From: Conoideocrella luteorostrata
Taxonomy: Eukaryota > Ascomycota > Sordariomycetes > Hypocreales > Clavicipitaceae
NCBI GenBank assembly: GCA_032433595.1
Contig: JASWJB010000156.1
Span: 1 to 64,000, forward strand
Reading direction: 5' to 3'
Length of the DNA: 64,000 bases
Shown here: positions 1 through 11,185 of the stretch, one piece after another
Layout: each line of letters opens with the position of its first letter
How positions within the stretch are numbered: the first letter of the stretch is position 1
Position numbers and translations under genes: made by a program
Notes under the pieces: generated by a model
What the model was told of the DNA's origin: nothing
Database searches by the model: none
The model's input: the letters and a program-made list of their open reading frames with translations, nothing else

Positions 1-681
1 AAAAAAAACTATTATCTAGCTTATATAGCTATTTAAATAATAAGTAATAAGCTTTAATTGCATCTGTGGTCAGCGTTCGAATTAAAAGGGTCAATTGGAC
101 AATGCGGACGAAATGGCTCAGTTAAACTGTCCCCCGCATGCCGTGTTAGGGTCGCAGAATTATCAGCTTAAGCACAAATCTTGAGGCGAATGCATGCTGA
201 CCGGGATTACGCCAGACAAGGACAATGAGTGCATAATTTACTATGAAGGCCTATGGAATGCGGGCGGAAGAGGCGCTGTATTATGCTACATAGACTTAAA
301 AATGAATAGATAAGATGTTGATTATCTTCAACCTGTACGTTTCTATACTCATTATGCCTGCTGCCTTAGGTCCGGCGCAACTCTGACAGCAGATGAATGC
401 GACTTCATTTCTCTGCCTGTACGAGTCTTTGCGTATTTTAAATAGAGAGATTAATAGTTTAATATTGAATTACTATACTCCGCACAGAGCATCATCATAC
501 GGCTACTTAGGTTTTAGATGGTTTGATCATGGGTTATAGGGTAGTTGAAGGCTCCCCGCCACCACCGGCCGGCCTTTACCCGCAATCCGTGTTGTCACCG
601 GCATTTTTCCAAAAGTTAAACCTCGCCGTGATTCATCGTTGCCGCAAACACCCTGCCTCGCGCAGGATATCGACGCCCGCC
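1..681. other. Upstream intergenic region, AT-rich at its left edge
   Basis: No supported gene. The first 60 bases are strongly AT-rich, which in fungi often marks a decayed repeat, but no family is recognisable. Positions 96-115 carry a GGACAATGCGGACGAAATGG word that recurs almost unchanged near 27379 (see findings). An in-frame ATG at 529 would extend the following helicase by 51 codons, but the conserved protein start lies at 682. Confidence 0.5.
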
Positions 682-3600
682 ATGGACGACATGGACGACC
701 TCCTGAACCTCGAGCTCCTGTCGCTCGTGTCAAAAGTCACATCTGAGCTACAAAATCATGTAGGCATCAGTGACAAGACTTTGGCAGAGTTTCTAATTGC
801 CCAACGTCTCGAGAGCTCGAGCACGGATGAATTCCGAAAGAGGCTTGACAAGATTGGCGCAGACTTTCCGCCCAGTTTAGTGGACAGTTTAGATCGCCTG
901 GTGCTTGCCATGCACCCTAAATTTAGAGGAAAAGGCGGCCAAAGCAACGGAGAGGAGCATCGCTCACGGACGCTCGAAGAGAAAGAGAAGGTTTTCAGTG
1001 GTCTTGCGTTGGCCGACCAGGAAGTTGAATACGATGGCGGAGATGCAATCGATGATACCCTAGCACTGCTGGAAGGCTTGGAGGGCAAAGCGAAGAAGGA
1101 TCGATCATCGCGAAAGCGCAGCAGGAGTCCCGAGTACGATGATCAGGAATCGCGGCGGAGAGGGCGAGATAGATCACACCCGCGCGAACGACGGAAAGAC
1201 CGGTTTCGATCAAGATCTCGCTCACAGGACAGAGGCGACGAAGATTGGCGAGATGGATTCAAGGGCTCGCGGAAAGACAGAAGGGGCCGACGCCGATACG
1301 ACGACGATTATGAGAATGACGATCGATTCCAAAGAGCTCCTGAGCCAGAGGTGGATGATGTTCCGCAGCTGCATAAAGTATACGAAGGGCATGTCACGGG
1401 TATCAAGGACTTTGGTGCCTTTGTGAATCTACATCATGTGCGAGGAAAAGTGGATGGGCTTGTTCACATTTCAAGAATAGCTGCGGGACAAAGAGTAAAC
1501 CACCCGTCGGATTTGCTATCCAAAGGACAGCGCGTTTGGGTCAAGATCAGCAGCATTGAAGGAAGCAGGATTGGCCTGTCCATGAAGGACGTTGATCAAG
1601 AAACTGGCATGGATATGGAACCACAATCACGGCTCACGACCGGCGCCAACATGGAAGCAATTGGCGGCGGTGGAAAGAACGGATTTGTTGAAGATATATC
1701 GGCAATGCCAAGAGATGCGCTTGGCCCTCCGCGGCGACATAAAAAGCGCATGACGTCTCCTGAACGGTGGGAAATTCGGCAGCTGATTGCGTCTGGGGTG
1801 GCCAAAGCCTCTGATTACCCCGACCTGGAAGAAGATTATAATGCAACTCTTCGCGGCGACGGAGACTTGGAATTAGAAGAAGAGGTGGACATTGAGGTTC
1901 GAGACGAGGAGCCGCCATTTTTAGTTGGACAAACCAAACAGTCCCTGGAGCTGTCTCCGATCCGAGTTGTCAAAGCCCCCGATGGCTCGATGAACCGCGC
2001 AGCCATGTCTGGTACCGCAATCGCGAAAGAACGAAAGGAGCTGAAGCAGCAAGAAGCGGACGCGGCCGCAAAAGACAAGCAATCCGGCCCGAATCTCTCA
2101 TCTCAATGGCAGGACCCTATGGCTGACCCCGATAAACGCACCTTTGCTAGCGATCTGAGGAACGCAAGGATGAATGCAGAGTCAGAGGAGGTACCTGCAT
2201 GGAAGAAGACAGCTGTTACCAAAAGCCAGGCTCCCGTCAAACGGACGAATTTGAGTATCAAAGAGCAACGCGAATCCTTGCCAATGTTTGGCTTCCGTAG
2301 CCGGCTCATCCAGGCCGTTCATGAATATCAGATCTTGATTGTTGTTGGTGAGACTGGCTCTGGAAAGACCACCCAGCTTACTCAATATCTAGCCGAGGCG
2401 GGCTTTGCGGAAAATGGTATCATTGGCTGCACACAGCCTCGAAGAGTGGCTGCCATGTCTGTGGCCAAGCGCGTCGCAGAAGAAGTTGGTTGTCCGCTAG
2501 GAGAAGAAGTTGGCTATCTTGTTCGATTCGACGACTGCACCAGCCCCTCCACTCGCATCAAGTATATGACGGACGGTATGTTGCAGCGAGAGATCCTCAT
2601 GGACATGGACCTAAAACGATACTCGGTAATCATGTTGGATGAGGCTCACGAGCGTACAATTGCAACAGACGTTCTCTTTGCCTTGCTCAAGAAGGCTGTC
2701 AAGCGCAGGCCGGACCTCAAGATCATTGTCACGTCGGCGACACTCGATGCTGACAAGTTCTCGTCCTACTTCAATGAATGCCCCATCATCACCATCCCAG
2801 GCAGAACGTTCCCGGTTGAGATCCTCTACTCAAGGGAGCCAGAGTCTGATTATCTCGATGCTGCGCTTGTCACTGTAATGCAGATCCACTTGACAGAGCC
2901 AAAGGGCGATATCCTGCTCTTCTTGACCGGCAAAGAAGAGATCGACACATCCTGCGAAATCCTATTCGAGCGCATGAAGGCATTAGGCCCATCAGTCCCC
3001 GAACTTCTCATCCTCCCCGTCTACGCTCAACTCCCCCCCGAAATGCAGAGTAGAATCTTCGACCCTGCCCCCCCCGGAGCCCGCAAAGTCGTCATCGCCA
3101 CCAACATTGCTGAAACCTCCATCACCATCGACGAAATCTACTACGTCGTTGACCCAGGATTTGTCAAACAAAATGCTTATGACCCCAAACTCGGCATGGA
3201 CTCCCTCGTCATCACACCCGTGTCTCAAGCCCAGGCAAACCAGCGCGCCGGGCGTGCAGGCCGAACCGGCCCCGGCAAATGCTTCCGACTCTACACCGAA
3301 GCAGCATACCAATCGGAGATGCTGCCCACGACGATCCCCGAAATCCAACGCCAAAACATATCACACACCATCCTCATGCTCAAGGCTATGGGCATTAACG
3401 ACCTCATCCACTTTGATTTCATGGACCCTCCACCCGTCAATACCATGCTTACAGCCCTGGAAGAGCTGTACGCGCTCTCTGCTCTCGACGACGAAGGTCT
3501 TCTCACTCGTCTGGGCCGCAAAATGGCCGACTTCCCCATGGATCCTTCCTCCGCAAAAGTGCTCCTTGCCGCTGTCGATCACAACTGCTCCGAAGAAGCC

Positions 3601-4281
3601 CTCAGCATCATCGCCATGCTGTCCCTCCAAGGCGTCGTCTTCTACCGTCCCAAGGAAAAGCAAACACAGGCCGACCAGAAGAAATCGAAGTTTCACGACC
3701 CCCACGGCGACCATCTCACGCTCCTCAATGTCTACAACTCCTGGAAGCAAAACAGTTATTCCAACCCCTGGTGCTTCGAAAACTTTATCCAAGCCCGCTC
3801 CATGCGCCGAGCAAAGGACGTGCGTGACCAACTCGTCAAGATCATGGAACGATACAGACACCCCATCGTCTCGTGTGGTAGGAACACAGACAAGATTCGA
3901 AGAGCCCTCTGCTCGGGTTTCTTTAGGAACGCCGCACGCAAGGACCCCCAGGAAGGATACAAGACTCTTACTGAGGGAACACCCGTGTATCTACATCCCA
4001 GTTCTGCCTTGTTTGGCAAACAGGCCGAGTGGGTGATTTACCATGACTTGGTGCTCACGACAAAGGAATACATGCATTGTACATCGTCGATTGAGCCGAA
4101 GTGGTTGGTGGAGGCGGCGCCGACCTTCTTCAAGGTCGCCCCGAGTGATAGACTGAGTAAGAGAAAGGCATCGGAGAGGATTCAGCCGCTGTATAATAAA
4201 TTTGCGGGAGAGGATGACTGGAGGTTGAGCGCGCAAAGAAGGGGTGGAAGAGGTGGTGGTGGTGGTGGAACCTGGGGGTGA
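682..4281 (+). CDS. PRP22: Pre-mRNA-splicing ATP-dependent RNA helicase Prp22 (DHX8 family)
   Basis: DEAH-box helicase expected to act in the spliceosome nucleus, releasing mature mRNA after the second splicing step. Single exon, 1199 aa from ATG 682. That start gives the family-typical N-terminus (MDD...LELLSLVSKV). Seen in order: an RS/RD-rich basic stretch (about 130-215), an S1 RNA-binding domain (about 233-305), motif I GETGSGKT at 556-563, TQPRRVAA (Ia), DEAH at 653-656, SATLDA (III), the TNIAETSIT region (V), QRAGRAGRTGPG (VI), then HA2 and OB-fold regions and a glycine/arginine-rich tail. The S1 domain separates Prp22 from Prp2, Prp16 and Prp43. An in-frame upstream ATG at 529 exists, but its extension is not family-like. 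Antisense and other-frame ORFs inside are shadows. Confidence 0.96.
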   Translation: MDDMDDLLNLELLSLVSKVTSELQNHVGISDKTLAEFLIAQRLESSSTDEFRKRLDKIGADFPPSLVDSLDRLVLAMHPKFRGKGGQSNGEEHRSRTLEEKEKVFSGLALADQEVEYDGGDAIDDTLALLEGLEGKAKKDRSSRKRSRSPEYDDQESRRRGRDRSHPRERRKDRFRSRSRSQDRGDEDWRDGFKGSRKDRRGRRRYDDDYENDDRFQRAPEPEVDDVPQLHKVYEGHVTGIKDFGAFVNLHHVRGKVDGLVHISRIAAGQRVNHPSDLLSKGQRVWVKISSIEGSRIGLSMKDVDQETGMDMEPQSRLTTGANMEAIGGGGKNGFVEDISAMPRDALGPPRRHKKRMTSPERWEIRQLIASGVAKASDYPDLEEDYNATLRGDGDLELEEEVDIEVRDEEPPFLVGQTKQSLELSPIRVVKAPDGSMNRAAMSGTAIAKERKELKQQEADAAAKDKQSGPNLSSQWQDPMADPDKRTFASDLRNARMNAESEEVPAWKKTAVTKSQAPVKRTNLSIKEQRESLPMFGFRSRLIQAVHEYQILIVVGETGSGKTTQLTQYLAEAGFAENGIIGCTQPRRVAAMSVAKRVAEEVGCPLGEEVGYLVRFDDCTSPSTRIKYMTDGMLQREILMDMDLKRYSVIMLDEAHERTIATDVLFALLKKAVKRRPDLKIIVTSATLDADKFSSYFNECPIITIPGRTFPVEILYSREPESDYLDAALVTVMQIHLTEPKGDILLFLTGKEEIDTSCEILFERMKALGPSVPELLILPVYAQLPPEMQSRIFDPAPPGARKVVIATNIAETSITIDEIYYVVDPGFVKQNAYDPKLGMDSLVITPVSQAQANQRAGRAGRTGPGKCFRLYTEAAYQSEMLPTTIPEIQRQNISHTILMLKAMGINDLIHFDFMDPPPVNTMLTALEELYALSALDDEGLLTRLGRKMADFPMDPSSAKVLLAAVDHNCSEEALSIIAMLSLQGVVFYRPKEKQTQADQKKSKFHDPHGDHLTLLNVYNSWKQNSYSNPWCFENFIQARSMRRAKDVRDQLVKIMERYRHPIVSCGRNTDKIRRALCSGFFRNAARKDPQEGYKTLTEGTPVYLHPSSALFGKQAEWVIYHDLVLTTKEYMHCTSSIEPKWLVEAAPTFFKVAPSDRLSKRKASERIQPLYNKFAGEDDWRLSAQRRGGRGGGGGGTWG

Positions 4282-4554
4282 GGGATTGCATATCTGGCGT
4301 TTGGGATTGCTAATGTCGGAGGCTGGATGGGTAGACTGGTTTTTGTTATTTGACGCAAGATAGAAGCATCTTGCTAAATGGGTTGTGACTACTATCGTGT
4401 AGCATCTAAGAAAATATGATACTTGATACAACAAGTTGATCGCAAGATTACTTTCAATGAGGTGCCTTGGAGAATACTTTCTATGCATATATGCTGATCT
4501 TATCTATTTTGCTAGTCGTGCTAATCATCGTTTATTTTTAACAGTGCAACTCGG

Positions 4555-4572
4555 CCCCCCCCCCCCCCCCCC
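4555..4572 (+). repeat. Homopolymer run of 18 C
   Basis: Uninterrupted C tract directly abutting the end of the ABC-transporter relic, where it reads as a poly-glycine run on the minus strand. Its length may vary through sequencing or slippage. Confidence 0.9.
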
Positions 4573-4850
4573 AATTTCTACAACTTTCCCTCCATCCACT
4601 ACGACAACGGCATCCTCATCCAGAATCATATCTAAACGATGCGCAATAGTAATCTTATGTACCCGCTAAACGCCTCACGCAATACATGATGTATAAATAC
4701 ATCGTAGATCAAATTGTTAACGGCTTGGCTTCTTGACCAATTTTGGGGAGCAAGCGCTTGTAATCCCATGGCACAAGCACTGAGGTCATGGTGAGCTACC
4801 TGCAAGAAAACTCCAAATTCACAGATGACTCTAAACTCACGCAACAAATG
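4573..4850 (-). pseudogene. Relic of the C-terminal nucleotide-binding domain of an ABC transporter (ABCC/MRP-like)
   Basis: On the minus strand a frame from about 4660 to 4573 reads HKITIAHRLDMILDEDAVVV followed by a DGGKVVEIG-type ending. This is the classic H-loop (AHR) end of an MRP-type ABC transporter. Just upstream, in a different frame, REAFSG is preserved at the expected place. Further upstream a degraded signature-loop-like LSACAMGLQALAP is readable. The switch of frame inside about 15 nt, the missing D-loop and the absence of the rest of the transporter show a decayed fragment. It lies between the 3' end of PRP22 and the SNF2 gene. ABC identity is firm; the subfamily assignment is inference. 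Confidence 0.68.
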
Positions 4851-5139
4851 TTGGCATCACACTGGCAGCTGCCACCAACTGCTTAGATCTGGGCACTCTG
4901 GCAACAGGCCGGCAAGATCTGCCTTCAAAATAACACTTGCAGGCCCGGTCAAACCTTTTCTGTTGTACACCACAACTCTTCAACTTCACTTTCTCCCCCC
5001 AAACAAATCGAGAAGAACTCCACGCAAACTTCATGGTTTATGGTAAAGGTCAGGCTACGTCAGCTTCTTGACCGCCCGCTCTGTCATCTTCCTGAGACTA
5101 ATTGCCTACCATCCGGTCACTTTTGACGCAAGCTTTCCC

Positions 5140-8100
5140 ATGCTGAAAATGGAGAGCCCCAACGTACCCATTAAGGTGGAAAACGATGAGAGCATACATA
5201 CATTGGCAAGTTATAACCTTCAAATGCGGTCGGACTGGCATAATCTTTTTGCTAATGACAATGCAGCGCGCGGTAACTGACAACGCATCAGCCCAAGGGA
5301 CGTTTCGCCAACAGACTGTCAGCACAACGACTGTCGATGAAGTGGTCAATGTTGCGCGACACACCGAAAACATTGCCGAGAGCATCTTGGTGGTTCCATG
5401 TCAACAGGATTCAACAACTGCAGAGCGAATTACTGTCAAAACCGAGGATATTCCAGTCAAAATGACTGTAGTTAAGCAAGAAGACGGCTGCAGCAGTGAT
5501 TTAAAATCTGACAGCGGAACGAGAGACCGGGAGGACGGTGGCAATGATGACGATGATGACAACGATGATCATGATGAAGACGATGATCATGATGACGATG
5601 ACGATGACGATTACGACGCTGACGAAGATGATGGCGATGATATGACTGTTGAGGATGACGACAACTGTAATCCCAAGACAAAGACAAAGAAGTCTAAAAA
5701 ACCTGCTAAAGACACTCCCAGGCGCCGCCAGCAACGTGTGACAACTGCAAGAGAGTTTGTTGCGAGACTACATCAAAAAGAAGACGAAAAATTTGCAAAG
5801 GAGAGCCAGAGTAACGGAAAGCGAAAGCCAGCTAATCCAAAGGGGCCACCGTTCAAAATACCTAAGATAGATCGGCCAGATACGATCTCGCGGCTACAGA
5901 GCGACATGCTAGGTGCGACAAATCAGGCCGAGTCTGCGGCTTTGCCCATGCCAGAAATTAAAGCCCACACCCACCAGAGGCAACTGGCTCTAATGTACAA
6001 GTCTATTCCTGAAGGGTCCAATACTAGACGAACACAGACTCAGATGAAAGATCTGGAAGAGGCCAAAAGTCTCTTTGGATATAGAAAGGTACAGGCGGAG
6101 AATGGAAAATGGAAACTGAAAGGTATGAAGTCGGCACTGTCGCATTACCAGATTACTGCTGTGGCTTGGATGGTCAAGAGAGAGCTATCCCGTAGCAGGC
6201 CATTTGGTGGCCTTCTTGCGGATGCAATGGGAATGGGTAAGACAGTTATGAGTCTTGCCTGCGTGGTGGGAAATCCAGCTCTCCTTGAAGACGACAGCTC
6301 CCCAAAAAGCACGCTCATCATCGTGCCAAATGCCATGGTGGCAAAACAATGGATGACGGAAGCTGATAAGCACTTGAACGGGAATTTTGTGGAAACCACG
6401 CTGCTTTACTCCACGGAAGGCGCAGTTCACGAAAAGCTACGGCGAAGCTGGATCGTGTAAGTTCAACGAGGCAAATGAGCCTTTGCTTCCTCACTGACCA
6501 CCAGCAATACCTTAGCATAGCAACTATTGGCGAAGTCCGGAAGCAGTTCAAGACGCTAAGCACTGGGGCGAAAAGAGACCAGAATAAAGGACTGTTGTTC
6601 CAACTCGACTGGTATCGCATAATTCTGGATGAAGCCCACGCAATCAAGAATACCAATAGCTTGAGTGAGTACATTAATATGCTGAAAACTCAAGTAAGGC
6701 ATGGCTGATTGTGTATATCTAGATAAAATTGCCTGCTGTGCTCTTACAGGGAAGCATCGTTGGGCGTTGAGCGGCACGCCTCTCTCCAACAACACAGGCG
6801 GTACGTGGGAGCCCTTCAACAGTGCGGTGGTTGATAGCCATGCTAAATAGCCCCAGAAATCCTACCATACCTGACTTTTATTGGCTGCGATGTCAACGAA
6901 GACTTGAAGACCTTCCGGAGGAATTACATGACAAACGTACTCTACATCTCTGCGGCTTAGACCCTACCAATGCTAATATAGCCTTTCTTAGGGTAAAGGA
7001 AATGAGAAGCTCGAGGCACTCATATCCATGGTCATGTACCGAAGGTAGGCGCGCATGTCCAACTACAAAATAAAATGTGCTAACAAAAAGAAATGCAAAG
7101 AACCAAAAGCGACAAATTTCATGATTGGAAGATTCTCGATCTCCCTGAACTAAAAATACACAACATCGAAATTTCATTGTCTACAGAGGAGACCATCTTC
7201 TATAAGTAAGCTAATGTTGTTCCGCGGCCGCTCGCTCCAAACCAACCACTAAATTGTCTGATACAGTTTCATTAAAAATATCCGCCCAACTACAAATAAT
7301 GATCCCGAAGAAGAAAAAGAGGAGAGTATGTCGCAATTGTCTGACGATGAAACGGAACAGTCCGAACGGAGTCATATCTACCGGTGGCCGCTAAAAATGG
7401 CGGTCTCTCATCCATATAATATTGAGAAGCTGCTACGAACAGCAGGAGACCGTGATGAGATCCAAAAGTTACGAGAAGAGATTTCTCAAGCCAGCAGCAA
7501 TAAATCGGTACTTGAACAGGTCCTTGCTGACGAAGCTGCGATATCCCAGCTTCAGCCATATGTTTCCGGGATCGACCACATCCAAGGATGCGAGGATAAT
7601 GCCATCGGAGGAATGTTTGACGTCGATGGTCATTTAATGCTTATCCAGAATGAGCTTGAAGCCAAAAACTTACGGTGTTCAGAGTGTCAAAACTTTTGCG
7701 AAGACCTTGTTAAGCTGGCAGAAGTAGGTGAAGAGAGCAGCACAGGTGTAGAACGAAGAATGCTGACTTTTTAGTGCAATCATTACTATTGTGGACCGTG
7801 CTACAGGAGATGGCAGCTAATGGCCACGTTCAGGTCAGGCTGTCCGCCTGCAAGCAATGTAGGTGCCATCTTTTCTAAGATCTTTCACTTACTAATAGGT
7901 GCCAGACTTGTGTTATGCAGCTATGCGCAGCACCAATGTCCAATGCACATCCATTTGAAACGATGCCAAGTATTATTGGGCGGTTCCATGGGAAGCTAGG
8001 GAAACCTGAACCTGGTATGGATAGTCAAAAAATCTCTTTAAAACGAGGCGACGATAACATAGGGTGTTTTATCGCCGATGACTATGTAACAAACCTCTCC

Positions 8101-8810
8101 CAAGTACCAAGTTCAAAACTCACTGTGGTCATGGCGATTCTGCTTAGCTGGCTCTTTGAGCACCCTGACGACAAGGTTCTAGGTAATTCTTCTACATGGT
8201 CAACATGTTGTACATGATTCGCCTTACTTACTTACTTTCTGTCTGCCACAGTATTTACCCAGTTCATCACAACAGCCAAGGTTTTAGGCCGCATGCTTCA
8301 GTGCGCAAATGTGCCGTTTCTATATTACTACGGATGCATGACCAATGCGGCGAAAGAAAGCGCCATGAATATGATGAAGGATGAGCCAGAACAAAGGGTT
8401 ATGGTAAGCATTATATTGCAGGAATTTAAGTATAAGACCAAAGCTAACAACGATAATAGATAACCGGGTTACGATGCGGTGGCCAGTCTCTAAACCTTAC
8501 ATTTGCGAATAGAGTCATAATCGTTGATCCATGGTGGAATATCTCCGCTGAGGATCAAGCCGTTGGTCGTATCCACCGAATTGGCCAAACAAAGGTTTGC
8601 CACGCTGTCAGAATATTTACTAAGACCGGGGAAGAGACGGAGCTATGCGCATTGCGGAAGACAAAGAGCGAAGAAGTCGATTACGCACTTCAGGATGATG
8701 GACACGTTCCCGAGCCGCTGCAGGATGAAGCCCACCGCGCGGAGCTGTATAATTTCATGCAGGGCGGGAAAAAGGGGCCAGAAACAGGCCGGAAACGGAA
8801 GTCCGGATGA
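5140..8810 (+). CDS. SNF2-family ATP-dependent helicase with embedded RING finger (Rad5/Rad16-like)
   Basis: Twelve-exon model, 1007 aa: join(5140..5205, 5267..6456, 6516..6664, 6723..6800, 6857..6936, 6992..7044, 7101..7205, 7267..7723, 7775..7833, 7899..8182, 8252..8403, 8460..8810). Introns are 51-69 nt and the frame stays open throughout. N-terminus: acidic Asp-rich run (exon 2) then a Lys-rich stretch. Motifs in order: GGLLADAMGMGKT (about 336-348), LDEAHAIKN (about 457), KHRWALSGTPLSNN, a C3HC4-type RING (CSEC, CNHYYCGPC, CQTC; about 711-760) between the helicase lobes, VFTQF, a CGGQSLNL motif, and HRIGQTK (about 930). The RING inserted between lobes is the Rad5/Rad16/HLTF arrangement, implying a DNA translocase with possible E3 ubiquitin ligase activity; substrate unknown. 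Intron 1 is GC-AG. Introns 5 (donor GTACTC) and 9 (donor GTCAGG) have weak donors but are demanded by domain continuity. Confidence 0.88.
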
Positions 8811-9189
8811 AGAGCTATGGAAAAGGCACGGAAATCGCAAACGAGCGATTAAACACAAGGAAGTCTTGTTGGGTGTTTGTCCAGGCGATGAAGACGAATT
8901 TGCTTAATATTGCTTGACGGTAAGGAGTACTCCGTACAATAAGGATTTGCTTTTTGCACTGAAAATACGGAAGAGCTACTTTGCACTCCGTACAATCAGG
9001 AGGAACTACACCATACGGAAGTCATGCAGGGGACAAAATACATGACCTTTCCTGGACCACACCTTCACCACAACCCTTCAATTTGAAGCGGCCACAATTA
9101 TTGGGCCTGAGATCAGATTCTGGCAAAAATTATATCATTAGCTAGCTAATTGGAAGGTCTAAAAGGGTTGCACGATTTTCGCCCAGAGA

Positions 9190-9545
9190 AATAAGACGCT
9201 TTAGCTGTACCGGCGTAGATTTAATCCACCAATTGATAGTCCCTTGATGCGGAGCAGAGTACGCCAAGCTTCTTCTGTAAGCTCTCGCAAGCTTTGTTCA
9301 TTCCAATGCGGCGATTTGTGAATTTCTTTATTTACTGCCAGCCATGCGTTTTCTGCTGTTGATAGATGCGGGCTTTGTGGGCAACTAAACAAGTATTCCG
9401 TGTCATTTTCTTCCCACCTGGCCCGTGGCCGGAATCATTATCTGCTTCGAGGATAAATTGAATTCCCCACATAAGAGCGCTGGATTCACATGACCTTCTC
9501 GAATACTATCTTTATAGGCCTCTTGACTCATCTTCCCGTTCCTAT
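9190..9545 (-). mobile_element. Relic of a Tc1/mariner-type DDE transposase (C-terminal part)
   Basis: Minus-strand pieces read, in order, KMSQEAY (near 9520), FILEADNDSGHGPG (near 9440) and CPQSPHLSTAENAW followed by SPHWNEQSLRELTEEAW (9201-9392). These match the arrangement of fungal Tc1/mariner transposases, where an EDN/DSGHG block carries one catalytic Asp and SPDLSPIENCW follows. The pieces sit in different frames, so at least two frameshifts separate them, and the N-terminal DNA-binding half is missing. Inactive remnant. Terminal inverted repeats were not convincingly paired. Confidence 0.72.
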
Positions 9546-9626
9546 TAGAATGAATCCGACGATGGCGTTGTGGGTGGTTGCGGCGGCGAGGGCTGCGTAA
9601 TTTGTCCCCAGCTTACTTCGTACGAG

Positions 9627-9642
9627 TACGGAGTACTCCGTA
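9627..9642. repeat. 16-bp perfect palindrome TACGGAGTACTCCGTA
   Basis: Two TACGGAGTA half-motifs fused head to head. Single or paired half-motifs recur across the intergenic DNA of the whole window, for example at 8924, 10142, 10925, 15095, 26718, 31718, 31876, 52484, 53267 and 59647. Confidence 0.85.
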
Positions 9643-11185
9643 CAATAACTACAATGCGGACAAAGGTGCTTGGTTGCTCACAGTAAGTTCTCCGTGCAAG
9701 GGATAGACAAAATAAAATTGCATTTCGAATCGCTGTCTCAAGGCGAGGGGCGGTGATGCGCGTAGTGTTAGACAAGTCTGACCGATCTGTTCGGCAGTCT
9801 AGACAGGCAGCAGGCCCACACACTGTCTGTACCTGGCTGCCGTGGAGAAATAACAGTAAACTTTAAAATTACGACGGAGTGCGGAGTACACTAGGCGTAG
9901 AGACGCAACGAAACAGCCGTGTACGGTATAATATGCAGGGTATGCAATGCGAACTCTGTGTGCGGTGTAAATAACACATGCAATAAGTGCAAAGAATGCG
10001 ATTATAAACACTGTGTGTAATGTGCCTTTTGTAAAATATGATATTGCTCTACCCGGTGCGGAGTGCGGTAACATTCATTCTATCTATCAATAAGGCCAGT
10101 CTGTGACGTGACGTGCTTGAGCCTCATGACCGCCAAAGGGATACTCCGTACTCATCATTGCGTCACATTAACCTAGGAGACCATGGCCGGCGCGCCTTCC
10201 CGCCCCGACGCAGATGCCCATCGCGGGCCTCTCCCTTGAACACGAAACAAGGTGGCATTGACGACGACGCTTGGGCGACCGACGCTACCACTGGGTCTAC
10301 AGAACGAGACAGATTTGCCGGAAAGACACAGGAATCAACGCGGAAACCAGCATCAATCATATTGTATTCCCGGCAAATGGCAACCAAGACCTGACGAATC
10401 GCCCAGCCATTGAATGCCCGCCCAGCCATCCATCGCCCTAAGAAACACCAAACGCCATGGTCAAACTTCACCCATCGGCAGCGGCAAACGGCAAACGGCA
10501 ACCTCGGCAGCCTAAACGTCCAGCCGACATCCATCAATCGCAATACCAGCATCATCGCTGCACAACCCCATGCAACTTACATGTGTGCTGGCAGTTCGTT
10601 ATTGTACAGCATAACTACGGAGCACCATGCGGAGTATAGCAAAGCGAAGCAAAGCAGCCGCAAACGGGTTTGGCCTCGATCAGCCCAGCCCGTAGCCCGT
10701 AGCCCGTGGCCCGTCCACCTACGTCATCACCTCCCTCCCAACGCTGAACAACCAACCCCCCCATGTCGTTTCGTATAGCTGTCTGACCTTCCCAAAGAAG
10801 GAAACACCTACCATGACACCCCCGCACGCTCCGCGACAGCTGGTTGGTGAATCGCAGATGGCACACACCTTGCAGGGCACACAATGCGCCTGTGCAAGGG
10901 CCAAATACAGGCTTTTGGTTAACGTACTCCGTAGTTACTGCAACAACCTGTGAAGAGCGCCGGCCATGGATGATCCCCATTTAGCACGCGGCAGCATGGG
11001 GTGAATCATGTCGTGTTAATTGAGTTCATTGTTATTTAAGGCTGGTGCTGCTGCCGTTCCCCTTTGCCTCGCGAAGGGTCACCACGCGAGCACTTCACCC
11101 ATCACTACCTCACAAAATTTCCCATCGTCAATTGCTCCGTACACGAAGAAAAAGAAACTGCTAAAAAAAAACCCAAAAAGCCAAG

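Larger units (their letters stand above)
8811..11185. other. Gene-poor region with transposase relic and motif-rich DNA
   Basis: About 2.4 kb without a supported gene apart from the transposase relic at 9190-9545. It is dense in the TACGGAGTA/TACTCCGTA motif (8924, 8985, 9627, 9874, 10142, 10616, 10925). No start-to-stop frame here has recognisable protein character. Confidence 0.6.

Noticed and set aside
529..681. 51-codon N-terminal extension of Prp22
   Set aside because: In frame and open, but the family-conserved start at 682 fits better and the extension shows no similarity to known Prp22 N-termini.
3107..4036. 309-codon plus-strand frame inside PRP22
   Set aside because: It overlaps the conserved helicase C-terminal domains in another frame; composition is Ser/Pro/Thr-rich shadow coding caused by C-rich third positions.
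5520..5665. Asp-rich repeat in the SNF2 gene as a separate microsatellite
   Set aside because: GAT/GAC triplets are irregular and in frame, coding the acidic N-terminal stretch; treated as part of the protein.
10163..10555. 130-codon minus-strand frame
   Set aside because: Low-complexity Arg/Trp/Cys-rich translation of GC-rich intergenic DNA with no recognisable features.
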